A stretch of DNA of 31,521 nucleotides from Hyphochytrium catenoides (taxonomy: Eukaryota > Sar > Hyphochytriomycetes > Hyphochytriales > Hyphochytriaceae), in the NCBI GenBank assembly GCA_900088475.1, contig FLMG01004158.1, forward strand, positions 1 through 31,521. Direction: 5' to 3'. This document shows positions 22,731 to 30,943 of this stretch, one piece after another. The notes under the pieces are model-generated. The model was not told the origin of the DNA. It worked only from the letters and a program-made list of their open reading frames with translations, and made no database searches. A program made the translations under genes and the position numbers. Each line of letters starts with the position of its first letter. Position 1 is the stretch's first letter.

Positions 22731-23860
22731 ATGGCTTCGAACCTAGTCTTCTGTGAGCCATGCGTATGTATCCGCAAGTCGGCGGACGGGTCTAAACCAA
22801 CCATCATCTCCGCTTTCGCCGACGACACACTGATATTCGCTCCAAACCTCACTTTCACCCAAGTCGAACAACTACTTGCGAATCGCTTCGATGTAAAGGA
22901 CTTGCGAAAGGTCAACTATTTCCTTGGAGTCGAAGTATTCAGAGATCGACAAAACCGCAAGATACATCTTCGAGAATCAATATGTATTGAAGACATACTG
23001 AAGGGATTTCGAAAAATGGAGGAAAGCAGCCCAGTCGGCACCCCAGCTTCGCCAGGTGATTATCCTCCCATGGCGTGTGAACTCCCATCCTTGAGCCCAG
23101 CTGGAAATTAGGAGTTTCACAAACTCCTTACCGCAACGCCGTCGGAAGGTTACTACATCTTATGGCTGTAACTCGACCAGGCATAGCCTACGCAGTGCAG
23201 GCAGTGAGTCAACAGATGGGAAACCACCGGAATGTCCACTGGAAGGTGAAGAGAATCTCTCGGTACTTGAAGGGCACTAGCGCCGCCTACGCACTATGTC
23301 TGGGAGGGGGAATGCCGGTCACAACCTCAAGCTTTTTGCTGATGCCGACTGGGCTAATGACACGTCATTCAGTCGTGAGTCAGTCAATGGGATAATTCAT
23401 GGCACTTGGGTTCCGGTGCCTTCGCGTGGAAATGCAAAAAGCAAGACTTCGTGTCATCCTCAACAACTTAAGCTGAGTGCATCTCTCTCTGGACAGGATC
23501 CAAATATGCAGCACATATAGTCTTTTCCTTGGCTGAAATCAATTACCTACAAGCCGGACCTGTCGAAGCATTCCAAAGTAACTAAAGTACCATTACTGTC
23601 TGTCAAATGCCAAGGCCAAATCTAAATACATTGATGTCAAGCACTGTGTTGTCAGAGACAAGGTCAACCGCAACGTCCTAAGGATAACCTACTGTCCGTC
23701 TAAGAATATGACTGCGGGAGTTCTTACAAAAGCACTACCACTCCCGCTGTTTCAGGCCTTGTTACCTCAATTTGAGATAGTTACCAGAAATACCACCCAT
23801 TTAATCCTCCAACTAGAAAGAAAATATCCCAACATCTCTCACCTAAAGACGTTTGTTTGA
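22731..23860 (+). mobile_element. Ty1/copia pol fragment (RT end and RNase H), decayed
   Basis: The fragment starts inside reverse transcriptase. The catalytic box is ISAFADDTLIF, where copia elements usually have YVDD, followed by FDVKDLRKVNYFLGVEVF and the typical VGTPASP. RNase H follows (RPGIAYAVQAVSQQM; after a frameshift LKLFADADWAND), then IDVKHCVVRDKV and GVLTKALPLPLFQALL, the usual copia pol C-terminus. A stop at 23109, several frameshifts and the missing 5' part (gag, protease, integrase, RT fingers) make it non-functional. It runs into a purine tract (23859-23873) and LTR A, so it is the 3' end of one element. Confidence 0.85.
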
Positions 23861-23873
23861 AACTGTGGGGAGG

Positions 23874-24168
23874 TGTTGAACTATGGACTACCTGGATCAT
23901 ACTTTATAGGGTTAAGATGTACCAGCTCAGCCGCCCAAATTCCAGTCCAAAACTCCAAGTAGAAGCAGAGATATGAAAGAAGAAGAGAAGCTCTAATATC
24001 AACTATGGCTTATGCCTATATGAGACCAACCTCTCCCTATTCAGAATAGGATTAAGTAGGTTCTTGAGCCTATAACCTATAGGGTCCCACAAGCTAGAGA
24101 GTACTCTGCTTAGCTTTAAGGCGACATGCTAACTTTAATAAGATTGTCTCGAATTCCATACATTCTAC
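23874..24168 (+). repeat. LTR of family A (3' LTR)
   Basis: It begins TGTTGAACTATGG directly after the polypurine tract aactgtggggagg. A related copy lies inverted at 27085-27322; shared blocks include CTTTATAGG, AAGATGTACCAG, AGTAGAAGCAGAGATATGA and CCCACAA. The right end (near TACA) is estimated from similarity to family B ends and is uncertain by about 10 bp. Confidence 0.7.
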
Positions 24169-24179
24169 AATTTCTTCGG

Positions 24180-25960
24180 AGCAAAGGAGAAGCAGAAGCC
24201 AAGTTGGGGGAGCTCATTCTTTTCATGAGAACCAGACGGGTGAGCGCGTGAAGGAGATACGCTCCGATCGCGGGGAGAGTTAGTTAGCAGTGCTGCTGGC
24301 AGAGTGTGTTCTCGCCGGGGGATCCTGCACTCTCCTACATCTGCTTATTCCCTCTAGCAACGGATGCGGTGGACGCTGGATGAGGAATGAGGACTGTCAT
24401 GCAGGCCACGAGATTCCTGTTGATTGCTACTGACCTGCCTCATTTTCTATGGGGAGATGCATTGGCCTCCGCAGTTCACGTGTTCAATCGCTGTCCTATT
24501 GCCTCACTCACTCGATGGCTCTACCCCTACGAAAAGTGGTACGGCAAGCCGCCTGATCTTGGTCACCTACGCGTCTTTGGTTCACTTGCGTACGCTTTAA
24601 AGCCGTCCACGATGCTGCGAAACCTTGATGCGCGGAGCTCTCGGTATATCTTTGTAGGTGTGACTCTGCACTACTCATGGGTATCGACTGTATGATCTTG
24701 TGACCAAGAGAATCTCTGTGCGGCGTGATGTGGTTATCGACGAGTCTGGGTCTGGGGCCTTTCTGTTAAAGCAGGCCAAAAGCCCACAACATCATGATTA
24801 TTATTATGTCTCTTTGTTTCCCATTATAGGGAGCGAAGAAGCAACTGCCGTTGAAGCAGGGCAACTAGGTGGTGAAGAGAGTGCAGCGAAACAAGCAGAA
24901 ACAAAGAAATGCCTTCGTTTGACGCAGCCAGTCCAGAGGAGCCCACCAATGACTTTCTGGGGCCGAAGCCAGAGAGCAGCGGTGCTGATGGGACGGAGAC
25001 GAGCGAGCTTGGCGAAATGAAGATCATCCTGCAGCTTCTTCTCCCTCCTCTCGGATCACAATCACTTCTCCACTCGGGTGATCGTCGCGGGAGACTGCTA
25101 CAAGAAGACTCTCTCTCTTTTCCAATAGGCCAGGCTAATCTTCTGCATGTCTCTGAACCGAACAGTCCGCGAGGCACTCTGTGGACCTCATGCCACAGAA
25201 CGGCTAGCTGCCATTACGTCAGAGCTCACATCAATGCAGTCCCATGAGGTTTAGGATCTAGTGTCTCCACCCCCAGGCGCTCATATTATCGACTCTCGTA
25301 TTTAGGTCAAGTTGCATAGCGATGGCTCCGTGGACAAGCACAAAGGCACGTCTGGTCGCTCTTGGCAATCGACAGAAGCAAGGTATTGACTTTTTTAGCG
25401 GACTCTTTGCTCCAGTGATAGGGTATGATATTGCTCTTCTTTGCTCCAGTGATAGGTATGTATGCCTGCTCGTCTACGCACCACGTCGATACTAAGACCA
25501 CCTTCCTGAACGGCAGCTTAGACGAGCAGGTATACATGCGGCGGCCACCCGGTTATGCAGCCCGCGGTGGACAAGAGGATCACGTCTGGAAGCTGACGAA
25601 GCCAATATATGGTCTCCGCCAGAACCCCAAGATGTGGAATGACACGCTGCACCATTACCTTATTGAACAAGAAGGGTTCCAGGCGGCGTCTGTGACTTTG
25701 GAGTTTACGTCAATCGGCACTCTTCGAGACTTGCGACCTTGAAGTCATCGGCGTCTTCTTCGTTGATGACATGCTCCTCTTTGCTCCCACCACCGAGCAA
25801 ACAGCAGGACAGCAGGTCTCAAGACCATGCTCTCTGCTCGTTTCTCCATCGCCGATTTGGGGAAGCTAGAGTACTACTTGGGCATTCAAATAAAGCGGGA
25901 TAGAGCAGCTAGCTAGATTTGCCTTCGACAGTCCAAGTACATAACAGAGATCTTGGAGCC
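24180..25960 (+). mobile_element. Ty1/copia integrase-RT fragment, decayed
   Basis: Integrase core remnants (ERVKEIRSDRGESLV, GILHSPTSAYSLQQ) lie at about 24235-24370. The conserved integrase end follows at 24387-24690 (FLWGDALASAVHVFNR, LGHLRVFGSLAYAL) and, after a frameshift, YRLYDLVTKRISVRRDVV. RT follows from about 25300 (HKARLVALGNRQKQGIDFF, VDTKTTFLNGSLDEQVYM, KLTKPIYGLRQNPKMWN, VIGVFFVDDMLLFAP). Stops and frameshifts are frequent, and two near-identical gctccagtgatagg stretches near 25410 and 25444 mark a small internal duplication. There is no gag or PBS between it and LTR A to its left, so it is a separate truncated copy. Confidence 0.85.
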
Positions 25961-26361
25961 TTCAACCCACTTGATGCATATTCCAACCCTATCCCGGCGC
26001 TCCCAAAGACGTACCCGCCTAGAGCTTCTACTTTTCCTCCCTTTGACGCTTAGGCTTGTTGAGACTTGAGCATCTCCCAAAAGCAACAACAATCCGACAA
26101 GTGATAAAAAGGATCTGTAAGTCAAGACCGGCAACGCCTAGGAGGCGCAAACGGCTTCAGCTACAGTCCTTTTTTTAATGGGTGAATTAAAGCTGATTAA
26201 AAGTTGGATAAAAGTACACAAAAGGTAGGGACGTCATCACGGCGAAGTTTAGGTAGATAAAAGCATTACGACAAGCGTAGGAGTTACGGCAGGAAACACG
26301 CAAGTAGGAACAGAATATTAGAATGAAGGTCAGGTCCTTGAGAGGATTGGACGTAGAAGCT
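25961..26361. other. no recognisable feature
   Basis: This is A/T-rich sequence with several aaaag- and gataaa-type words between the decayed RT fragment and the TRIM-like element. No coding or repeat signal was recognised. The last five bases of this flank (CTTCA, 26362-26366) form the left target-site duplication of that element. Confidence 0.4.
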
Positions 26362-26366
26362 CTTCA

Positions 26367-26622
26367 GTTGAACTGTGATTGACGCTGAAACCAAAAAGTG
26401 TACAGCGGACGACGCAGAGGGGAAGAACTCCTGGTATATAAACAAAAAACGGAGATTAGTCAAGAGTACGTTTGGTGTATGGTGCATACTGGTTAGGGTG
26501 TCGGCATCAAAGACAGAGGTCCTGGGTTCGAATCCCGGAGCGTACAAAACTTTTCTCCGGTATATCCAGACACCCCCTCCCATATTAATTAAGTGCTCAC
26601 CATCCAATGATAAAATTTAACA
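26367..26622 (+). repeat. left LTR of the TRIM-like element
   Basis: It begins GTTGAACTGTGATTGACG and ends AAATTTAACA. Compared with the right LTR it has a few substitutions, lacks a GTC triplet in the tRNA-like part and one T near 26590. A TATATAAA box lies at 26435-26442 and a T4 run at 26551-26554. Confidence 0.85.
26466..26546 (+). ncRNA. tRNA-like sequence in left LTR, probable Pol III unit
   Basis: The 7-bp acceptor stem pairs GTACGTT with AGCGTAC (one G-T wobble). A D-arm (GTGT/ATAC) follows, with an A box TGGTGTATGG at the normal place. The T arm is canonical (CTGGG TTCGAAT CCCGG) and contains a perfect B box GGTTCGAATCC. A TATA box lies ~30 nt upstream and TTTT 4 nt downstream. The segment between D and T arms is about 9 nt too long, and no proper anticodon arm can be folded, so it is probably not a translating tRNA. 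Its 3' end with CCA would match the element's PBS. Confidence 0.65.
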
Positions 26623-26636
26623 TGGTGTACGCTCCG
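26623..26636 (+). promoter_or_regulatory. primer-binding site (PBS) of the TRIM-like element
   Basis: TGGTGTACGCTCCG starts at the base after the left LTR. Its complement CGGAGCGTACACCA equals the 3' end of the tRNA-like sequence in the same element's LTRs (CGGAGCGTACA) plus the CCA that is added to tRNAs. The match stops after 14 nt. Confidence 0.8.
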
Positions 26637-26741
26637 AGCGATATAACTCGGGCAATATAGTGAGCCATTTGGTTCTGTGACCACGGATACGATGACCATC
26701 ACAGTTCCATTTGAATCTAGAGCTTACAGAGGTCTCTAGAT
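26634..26741 (+). other. internal domain with three inverted repeats
   Basis: Three possible hairpins lie in about 110 nt: CCGAG/CTCGG (26634-26638 with 26647-26651), CTGTGA/TCACAG (26675-26680 with 26699-26704) and ATCTAGAG/CTCTAGAT (26715-26722 with 26734-26741). The first overlaps the PBS. A role in packaging or dimerisation of the RNA is a guess. Confidence 0.5.
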
Positions 26742-26751
26742 CCCGGGAGAG

Positions 26752-27011
26752 TGTTGACCTGTGATCGACGCTGAAACCAAAAAGTGTACAGCGGACGACG
26801 CAGAGGGGAAGAACCCCTGGTATATAAACAAAAAACGGAGATTAGTCAAGAGTACGTTTGGTGTATGGTGCATACTGGTTAGGGTGTCGTCGGCATCAAA
26901 GACAGAGGTCCTGGGTTCGAATCCCGGAGCGTACAAAACTTTTCTCCGGTATATCCAGACACCCCCCCCATATTAATTTAAGTGCTCACCATCCAATGAT
27001 AAAATTCAACA
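26752..27011 (+). repeat. right LTR of the TRIM-like element
   Basis: It has TGTTGA...TCAACA termini and follows the purine tract ending at 26751. Close identity to the left LTR indicates a recent insertion. Confidence 0.85.
26852..26935 (+). ncRNA. tRNA-like sequence in right LTR
   Basis: Identical to the copy in the left LTR except for an extra GTC triplet (tgtcGTCggc) in the part where an anticodon arm should be. Acceptor, D and T arms, A and B boxes, upstream TATA box and TTTT terminator are all kept. Confidence 0.65.
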
Positions 27012-27084
27012 CTTCAGTAGCTCATGTTGAATGTATGGTATTCGGAGACAATTATATTATGGGTTCCTCCTCGGCTTATAGCCA

Positions 27085-27322
27085 GAAAGGGTAGTCTCTA
27101 GATTGTGGGGCCCTATTGGATTTGGAATCCTGAATACTACTGAGATATATTCCTAATAGAGAGAGCCTGTTCTCTCCTGGTAATATGCCATACTTAACAC
27201 CAGACTCCACTTCTTCCATCATATCTCTGCTTCTACTTGAAGTTTGGGACTTTAACTTGGACAAGTTGGTCTGGTACATCTTAGTCCTATAAAGTAAGGC
27301 TCACATAGTCCATGCTTCAACA
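27085..27322 (-). repeat. LTR of family A, inverted, solo or truncated
   Basis: On the minus strand it begins TGTTGAAGCATGGACTA and follows the family-A LTR at 23874 with many substitutions (ACTTTATAGG, AAGATGTACCAG, AGCAGAGATATGA, GGGCCCCACAA). No polypurine tract or pol precedes its start. The far end is not defined. Confidence 0.65.
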
Positions 27323-27669
27323 GTTTATCCTATAGTTATGTTAGGAGAGAGACTTAGGCACTTGGCACTCAAGGAGGCTTAGGGAGGGAAAGTGTAGGGC
27401 CATGATGGTTAGGACTTTGGGTAAACTCCATAGGTTTACTGTATAAAGGCGAAAGGGACTGATCGGGTCACTTCTGCTCAGTCAGTTTATTCTGGAACTC
27501 TCCAAGCAACACTCAAGTGTCTTCAACAGCCATTGCTGCACCTTAGAAGGATGGCATTGCCCCCAATCTTGGTAGTGAATTCTAGACCGGCTTGAGCACC
27601 GCTTTCGCAGAACCTTTGTGCACTTGTCTTTTGCCGTCTAGCGACGCTGGAGCTTGCTGTTTCAATAAG
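27323..27669. other. no recognisable feature
   Basis: A short stretch between the inverted A-type LTR and the next pol fragment. Frames are short and without domain signals; it may be worn element sequence. Confidence 0.35.
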
Positions 27670-28505
27670 GCTGACGACCGGCTGGCTCGCACTCCTAATC
27701 GCCAAGCAGTTGGTCTTTGCTCTATGTCATGGTGTGCACGCGGCTTATTATCGCTTATGCAGTGCAAGCTGCGAGCCAAATTGTAACCGCCTTCCGCCAT
27801 GTCCATTAGGAGGCTCTCGGACGTATCTTCACCTACCTGAAGGTAAGGCCACCCAAGGCTACTCCTTGTGTCTAGGAGGAGATGCTTTTATTCAACACTC
27901 GGTGCAGGCTGATGATGCTGATTCGGCTAGTGACCCAGTTGACCGAAAGTCTATCACAGGCTATTTATTTATTGAGCCTCAACGGCGGTGCTTTTGCGTG
28001 GAAGTCAAAGGAACAATCTCTCCGAGCGTCGTCAACGACGGAAGCGGAGTGCGTCTCTTTTTGGTCCGCAAGCCAGGTCGCAGAGCAATTCATCGTATTT
28101 CTGAGCGAGCTTGACTTCTCTAACCAGCTGCCCATTCCTATAAGCCAGGACAACAGGAGCGCGATTAATTAATTGTTCTCTGCTCCTCGTCGTCACGACC
28201 AAGTCAAAGGCACTCCAAGCACTGTGTCCTGCAAGAGAGGTCAGGTCGACAATGGGAGAATTAGTCTGGTCCATACTTCCTCCTCCGTAGCCCTGGTACC
28301 CGATTGCCTCACCAAGCCTTTACCCGCTAAAGTCTTTCAAACACTGCGTCCTCACCTTGGAGTCCTCCTCCTAGTACCAGTACTGATACAGTACTCTTGG
28401 TACTACCCACCTACGGTTATCTGGGGAAAGAGAGTGAGTGAGACAACAATTTGGTGAGTTAATTTGACCATCACCTGGTGATCCAGGGAAGCTAGGTATG
28501 ATGGG
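27670..28505 (+). mobile_element. Ty1/copia pol 3' end (RNase H) of family C, decayed
   Basis: RNase H is recognisable over several frames: IIAYAVQAASQIV near 27750, DDADSASDPVDRKSITGYLF near 27910, then LSLNGGAFAWKSKEQSL and ASSTTEAECVSFWSASQVAE. After a stop at about 28170 comes LVPDCLTKPLPAKVFQTL, the pol C-terminus. Frameshifts and stops make it dead. It ends in a purine-rich tract (gggaagctaggtatgatgggg) abutting an LTR of family C. Confidence 0.8.
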
Positions 28506-28506
28506 G

Positions 28507-28591
28507 AGTCGAGTGCTACAATGCTCGTTGCCAGTAGTACAGTAGTCATTCTCTATGCACACTTAGTTCTCAGAGACATAGACGTTACAAG
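28507..28591 (+). repeat. LTR of family C, cut by a family-B LTR
   Basis: The first ~85 bp of a C-type LTR (GAGTGCTACAATG, AGTAGTACAGTAGTCA, CTCAGAGACATAGACGTTAC) break off exactly where a B-type LTR starts at 28592. In the intact copies the sequence goes on after GTTACGGGTAGACC. Confidence 0.75.
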
Positions 28592-28891
28592 TGTTAGAGT
28601 CTGAGGGCACAGCTACGTGGAGTGGACTATAAGCTGGCAAGCTTAGCTACCCCAACTTCCAGCTCCAACTACCCCATTAGAAGCCGAGAATTGAAGCAAA
28701 CGAGTTGTCGCTGTTTATATCTATGGTTTATGGTCAGTACCCCGGAACATCTTCGCTCTGGACAAGGTATCTTTATGTCTGAACATCTTAGAGTTTGTTA
28801 GGAATATAGTTGGCATAGTCAGAATAGTTCTAGATTGTGGGACCCCAGCTGGGTTTATAAGTAGAGCACTCTCATCTATAAAAATACAACA
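28592..28891 (+). repeat. LTR of family B, 5' LTR of an inserted element
   Basis: It begins TGTTAGAGTCTGAGGGCAC and ends AAATACAACA, 300 bp. An inverted relative lies at about 29520-29818 (shared GTCTGAGGGCACAG, AAGCTGGCAAGCTTAG, GGACCCCAGCTGGG, AAGTAGAGCACTCTC). A PBS-like sequence follows, so it is a left LTR. Confidence 0.8.
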
Positions 28892-28906
28892 GGTTATGAT
28901 CCCACG
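28892..28906 (+). promoter_or_regulatory. PBS of initiator tRNA-Met half type
   Basis: GGTTATGATCCCACG directly follows the LTR end CAACA. Its complement contains GATCATAACC, which fits the anticodon loop (U-CAU-AA) and 3' stem side of an initiator tRNA-Met. Drosophila copia is known to prime from such a half tRNA. Assigned by resemblance. Confidence 0.55.
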
Positions 28907-29310
28907 CGCCCCCAGGGCTCCGAAATTTGTTCTGAGGCCCCTGAGCCAAGAACTGGACCGTTGCAATCCCGGCCGAGACCAAGATTAAGTCAGTCCCCTG
29001 AGCAGCCAACGAGCTCCACTGGGCAGTAACGGCTACCTAGTACCGCCAGCAGCCACATCAACTAGCCAGTAGAGGCCATCCCGGACAATGCCGAACGGTA
29101 AGAGAGCTGTTAATGGGACTCATATCCATTGAAACTCTTGCAAAATTACCGAGAATTGCAACCACAACGTCTCCACAGAAACGATAAGGCACGCTTCGCG
29201 GCATGAACCATGCGGCGAGCTGATTCTACAAGAGTGTGCGGTTTACCTTCAACGACGCCACATTGTGCTGGTGAGCACGGTGTTCTGAGATGTGTACTAT
29301 TCCGCGTGCT
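28907..29310 (+). other. leader region of the family-B element, truncated
   Basis: This is GC-richer internal sequence after the PBS. An ATG at 29088 opens a short frame (PNGKRAVNGTHIH) that stops at once, and another frame reads LMGLISIETLAKLPRIATTT. No gag domain is recognisable. The region gives way to a C-type LTR fragment. Confidence 0.4.
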
Positions 29311-29440
29311 TGACAAGAGTGCTACGCTGGTCCTTGTCAGTTGTAGCCACTCTCTATCCACACCTAACTCTCAACGAGATAGGCGTTACCCGTACAATTG
29401 GGTTATGGGAAAGGGAGATATGAGGAGAAGAATTCCATGA
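29311..29440 (+). repeat. diverged LTR fragment of family C
   Basis: It begins TGACAAGAGTGCTACGCTGG and follows the C-type LTR with many changes (CACTCTCTATCCACACCTA, GGGTTATGGGAAAGGGAGAT, GAGAAGAATTCCA). It is the oldest-looking C copy in the window. Confidence 0.6.
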
Positions 29441-29519
29441 ACTTTTCCTTGTAAACACTAGAGCACAGGGAGAGTGAGAGATTGCGAGGGAAGCTGATTT
29501 TAGATGTGTTTGGGATGTA

Positions 29520-29818
29520 TTGGACAATCTCATTATATGGAGAGTGCTCTACTTATAAGCCCAGCTGGGGTCCCACAATTTAGAGCTATTCTGACTATGC
29601 CATTCCTAATAAAGTCTAAGTTGTTCTGGCATAGAGATAGCCGTGTCCAGAACAGTCAGTCCTAAAGGTATTCCGGGGTACCGACCATAAGCCATAGGTA
29701 TAAACAGGGACATTTCGTTTGGTTGATATCTCGGCTTCTACTGGAAGTTTGGACCTGGATTTTGGGTACCTAAGCTTGCCAGCTTGTAGTCCACATACCT
29801 GTGCCCTCAGACTCAACA
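29520..29818 (-). repeat. LTR of family B, inverted
   Basis: On the minus strand it begins TGTTGAGTCTGAGGGCACAG at 29818 and parallels the plus-strand B LTR throughout (AGTAGAAGCCGAGATATC, CTTATGGTCGGTACCCCGG, GGGACCCCAGCTGGGCTTA). Its right end is approximate. No pol or PBS is seen next to it. Confidence 0.7.
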
Positions 29819-30507
29819 GCTGACATGATTCATTTAGAGAATATTCATCATATCATTCATTACCCAGTCCCTCTGCTATTGTGTTATTTAGATTGTACTC
29901 ATACAGAAGCTTCAGGCATTGCCATTCAGCTTTGTAATTCTCATCAGAAAGCAGAGTCATTCATGGCTTCGCAGCAGTATTACCTCCTCGATCGCTGAAT
30001 TTTCTGTATTTTACGTTTGATCTATCGTTCTGCTAATCGAACAAACGTGTCCAGATGAGTGATCACTTCATCACTGCTTTTCAACAAACAAAAAATTAGC
30101 CCCGTGTGTGTTCACCTACGAAGACGACGTAGTAGCGGTGTCAACTTAGGCTAAGTGTATTGGCAACACCCACATCAGACTGAACCAGCTCGAGGGGTCG
30201 TGAAGTTCTAAGACCTGCTTTTTTAGGGAATTTACGGTGTCTCAGTTTGCCCAGAATGCATGGGAGCACAATGGATCCTCATTTTGATTGAACTGATGGC
30301 CTTCAGCAACTTTGGGTAGCTTCTCAATGCCTGGGATGTTAACGTGCCCCGGGGCCGCGATGCCAAATGGTAAGTGACACAACTGGCATCGGTTCGTGGT
30401 GATTATACTACTGGTGGATCATTTTGGTGTTTCAGATGTGATTCGTACCTATTATCGAGAGGTTTTAAACTTAGTCCTCGGAGTAGAATAGCGTACCGAC
30501 GGCAGTG
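29819..30507. other. no recognisable feature
   Basis: About 690 bp between two LTRs with only short frames. No pol, gag or tRNA signals were recognised. Confidence 0.4.
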
Positions 30508-30655
30508 TGTTGAGTGCTACAATGTTCGTTGTCAGTAGTACAGTAGTCACTCTCTATACACACCTAGCTCTCAGGGACATAGATATTACGGGTAGACCTG
30601 TGTTATGGAAAAGAGGGATGTGAGAAGAATTTCCAGAAGAACACAGGAGCAGCAC
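30508..30655 (+). repeat. LTR of family C, plus copy of an inverted pair
   Basis: It begins TGTTGAGTGCTACAATGTTCG and matches the inverted copy to its right for ~148 bp, up to ACACAGGAGCAGCAC, after which the two differ. Confidence 0.75.
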
Positions 30656-30790
30656 AATCTAGATGAAACGATAACAAAGGGACTGGGTATTGATCTATGA
30701 TTGAGATTTCTCTGAATGATGACTCAGTCCAGAGCTTGGTCTGGACTCGAGATCTTTTGCTCGGCCCCAGCTTCCCTCATCATCTCTCCT

Positions 30791-30943
30791 GTGCTGCTCC
30801 TGTGTTCTTCTGGAAATTCTTCTCACATCCCTCTTTCCCATAACACAGGTCTACCCGTAACGTCTATGTCCCTGAGAGCTGCTAGGTGTGTATAGAGAGA
30901 GTGACTACTGTACCACTGACAACGAACATTGTAGCACTCAACA
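30791..30943 (-). repeat. LTR of family C, minus copy of an inverted pair
   Basis: On the minus strand it begins TGTTGAGTGCTACAATGTTCG at 30943, just after a polypurine tract (aggagggggaa, 30944-30954) and the pol end. It is therefore the 3' LTR of the element that leaves the window to the right. The LTR probably continues left of 30791 (GAGATGATGAGGGAAGCTGG). Confidence 0.8.

Larger units (their letters stand above)
26367..27011 (+). mobile_element. young TRIM-like LTR element carrying tRNA-like cassettes
   Basis: The element is 645 bp: two direct repeats of 256 and 260 bp (about 97% identical) flank a 129-bp internal domain. LTR2 has perfect terminal inverted repeats, TGTTGA...TCAACA; LTR1 has lost its first T. 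A 5-bp target-site duplication CTTCA is present on both sides (26362-26366, 27012-27016), as expected for copia-type integrases. A primer-binding site follows LTR1 at once, and a purine tract (gggagag) precedes LTR2. No protein is encoded, so it must have been moved by an autonomous element; its termini resemble families A-C here. The structure matches terminal-repeat retrotransposons in miniature (TRIMs). Cassandra TRIMs of plants carry a 5S rRNA-derived promoter in their LTRs; a tRNA-like cassette is the analogous oddity here. Confidence 0.85.

Noticed and set aside
26466-26546. Functional tRNA gene
   Set aside because: Acceptor, D and T arms are good, but no 5-bp/7-nt anticodon arm can be folded and the two copies differ in length there; called tRNA-like instead.
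26284-26976. Open frames in the TRIM-like element containing GFEPRTS-like peptides on the minus strand
   Set aside because: This peptide is what the antisense of a tRNA T arm and B box encodes; the DNA is tRNA-like and not protein coding.
28371-28562. Minus-strand frame near the end of a copia pol fragment
   Set aside because: Antisense of the 3' UTR, polypurine tract and LTR of the family-C element.
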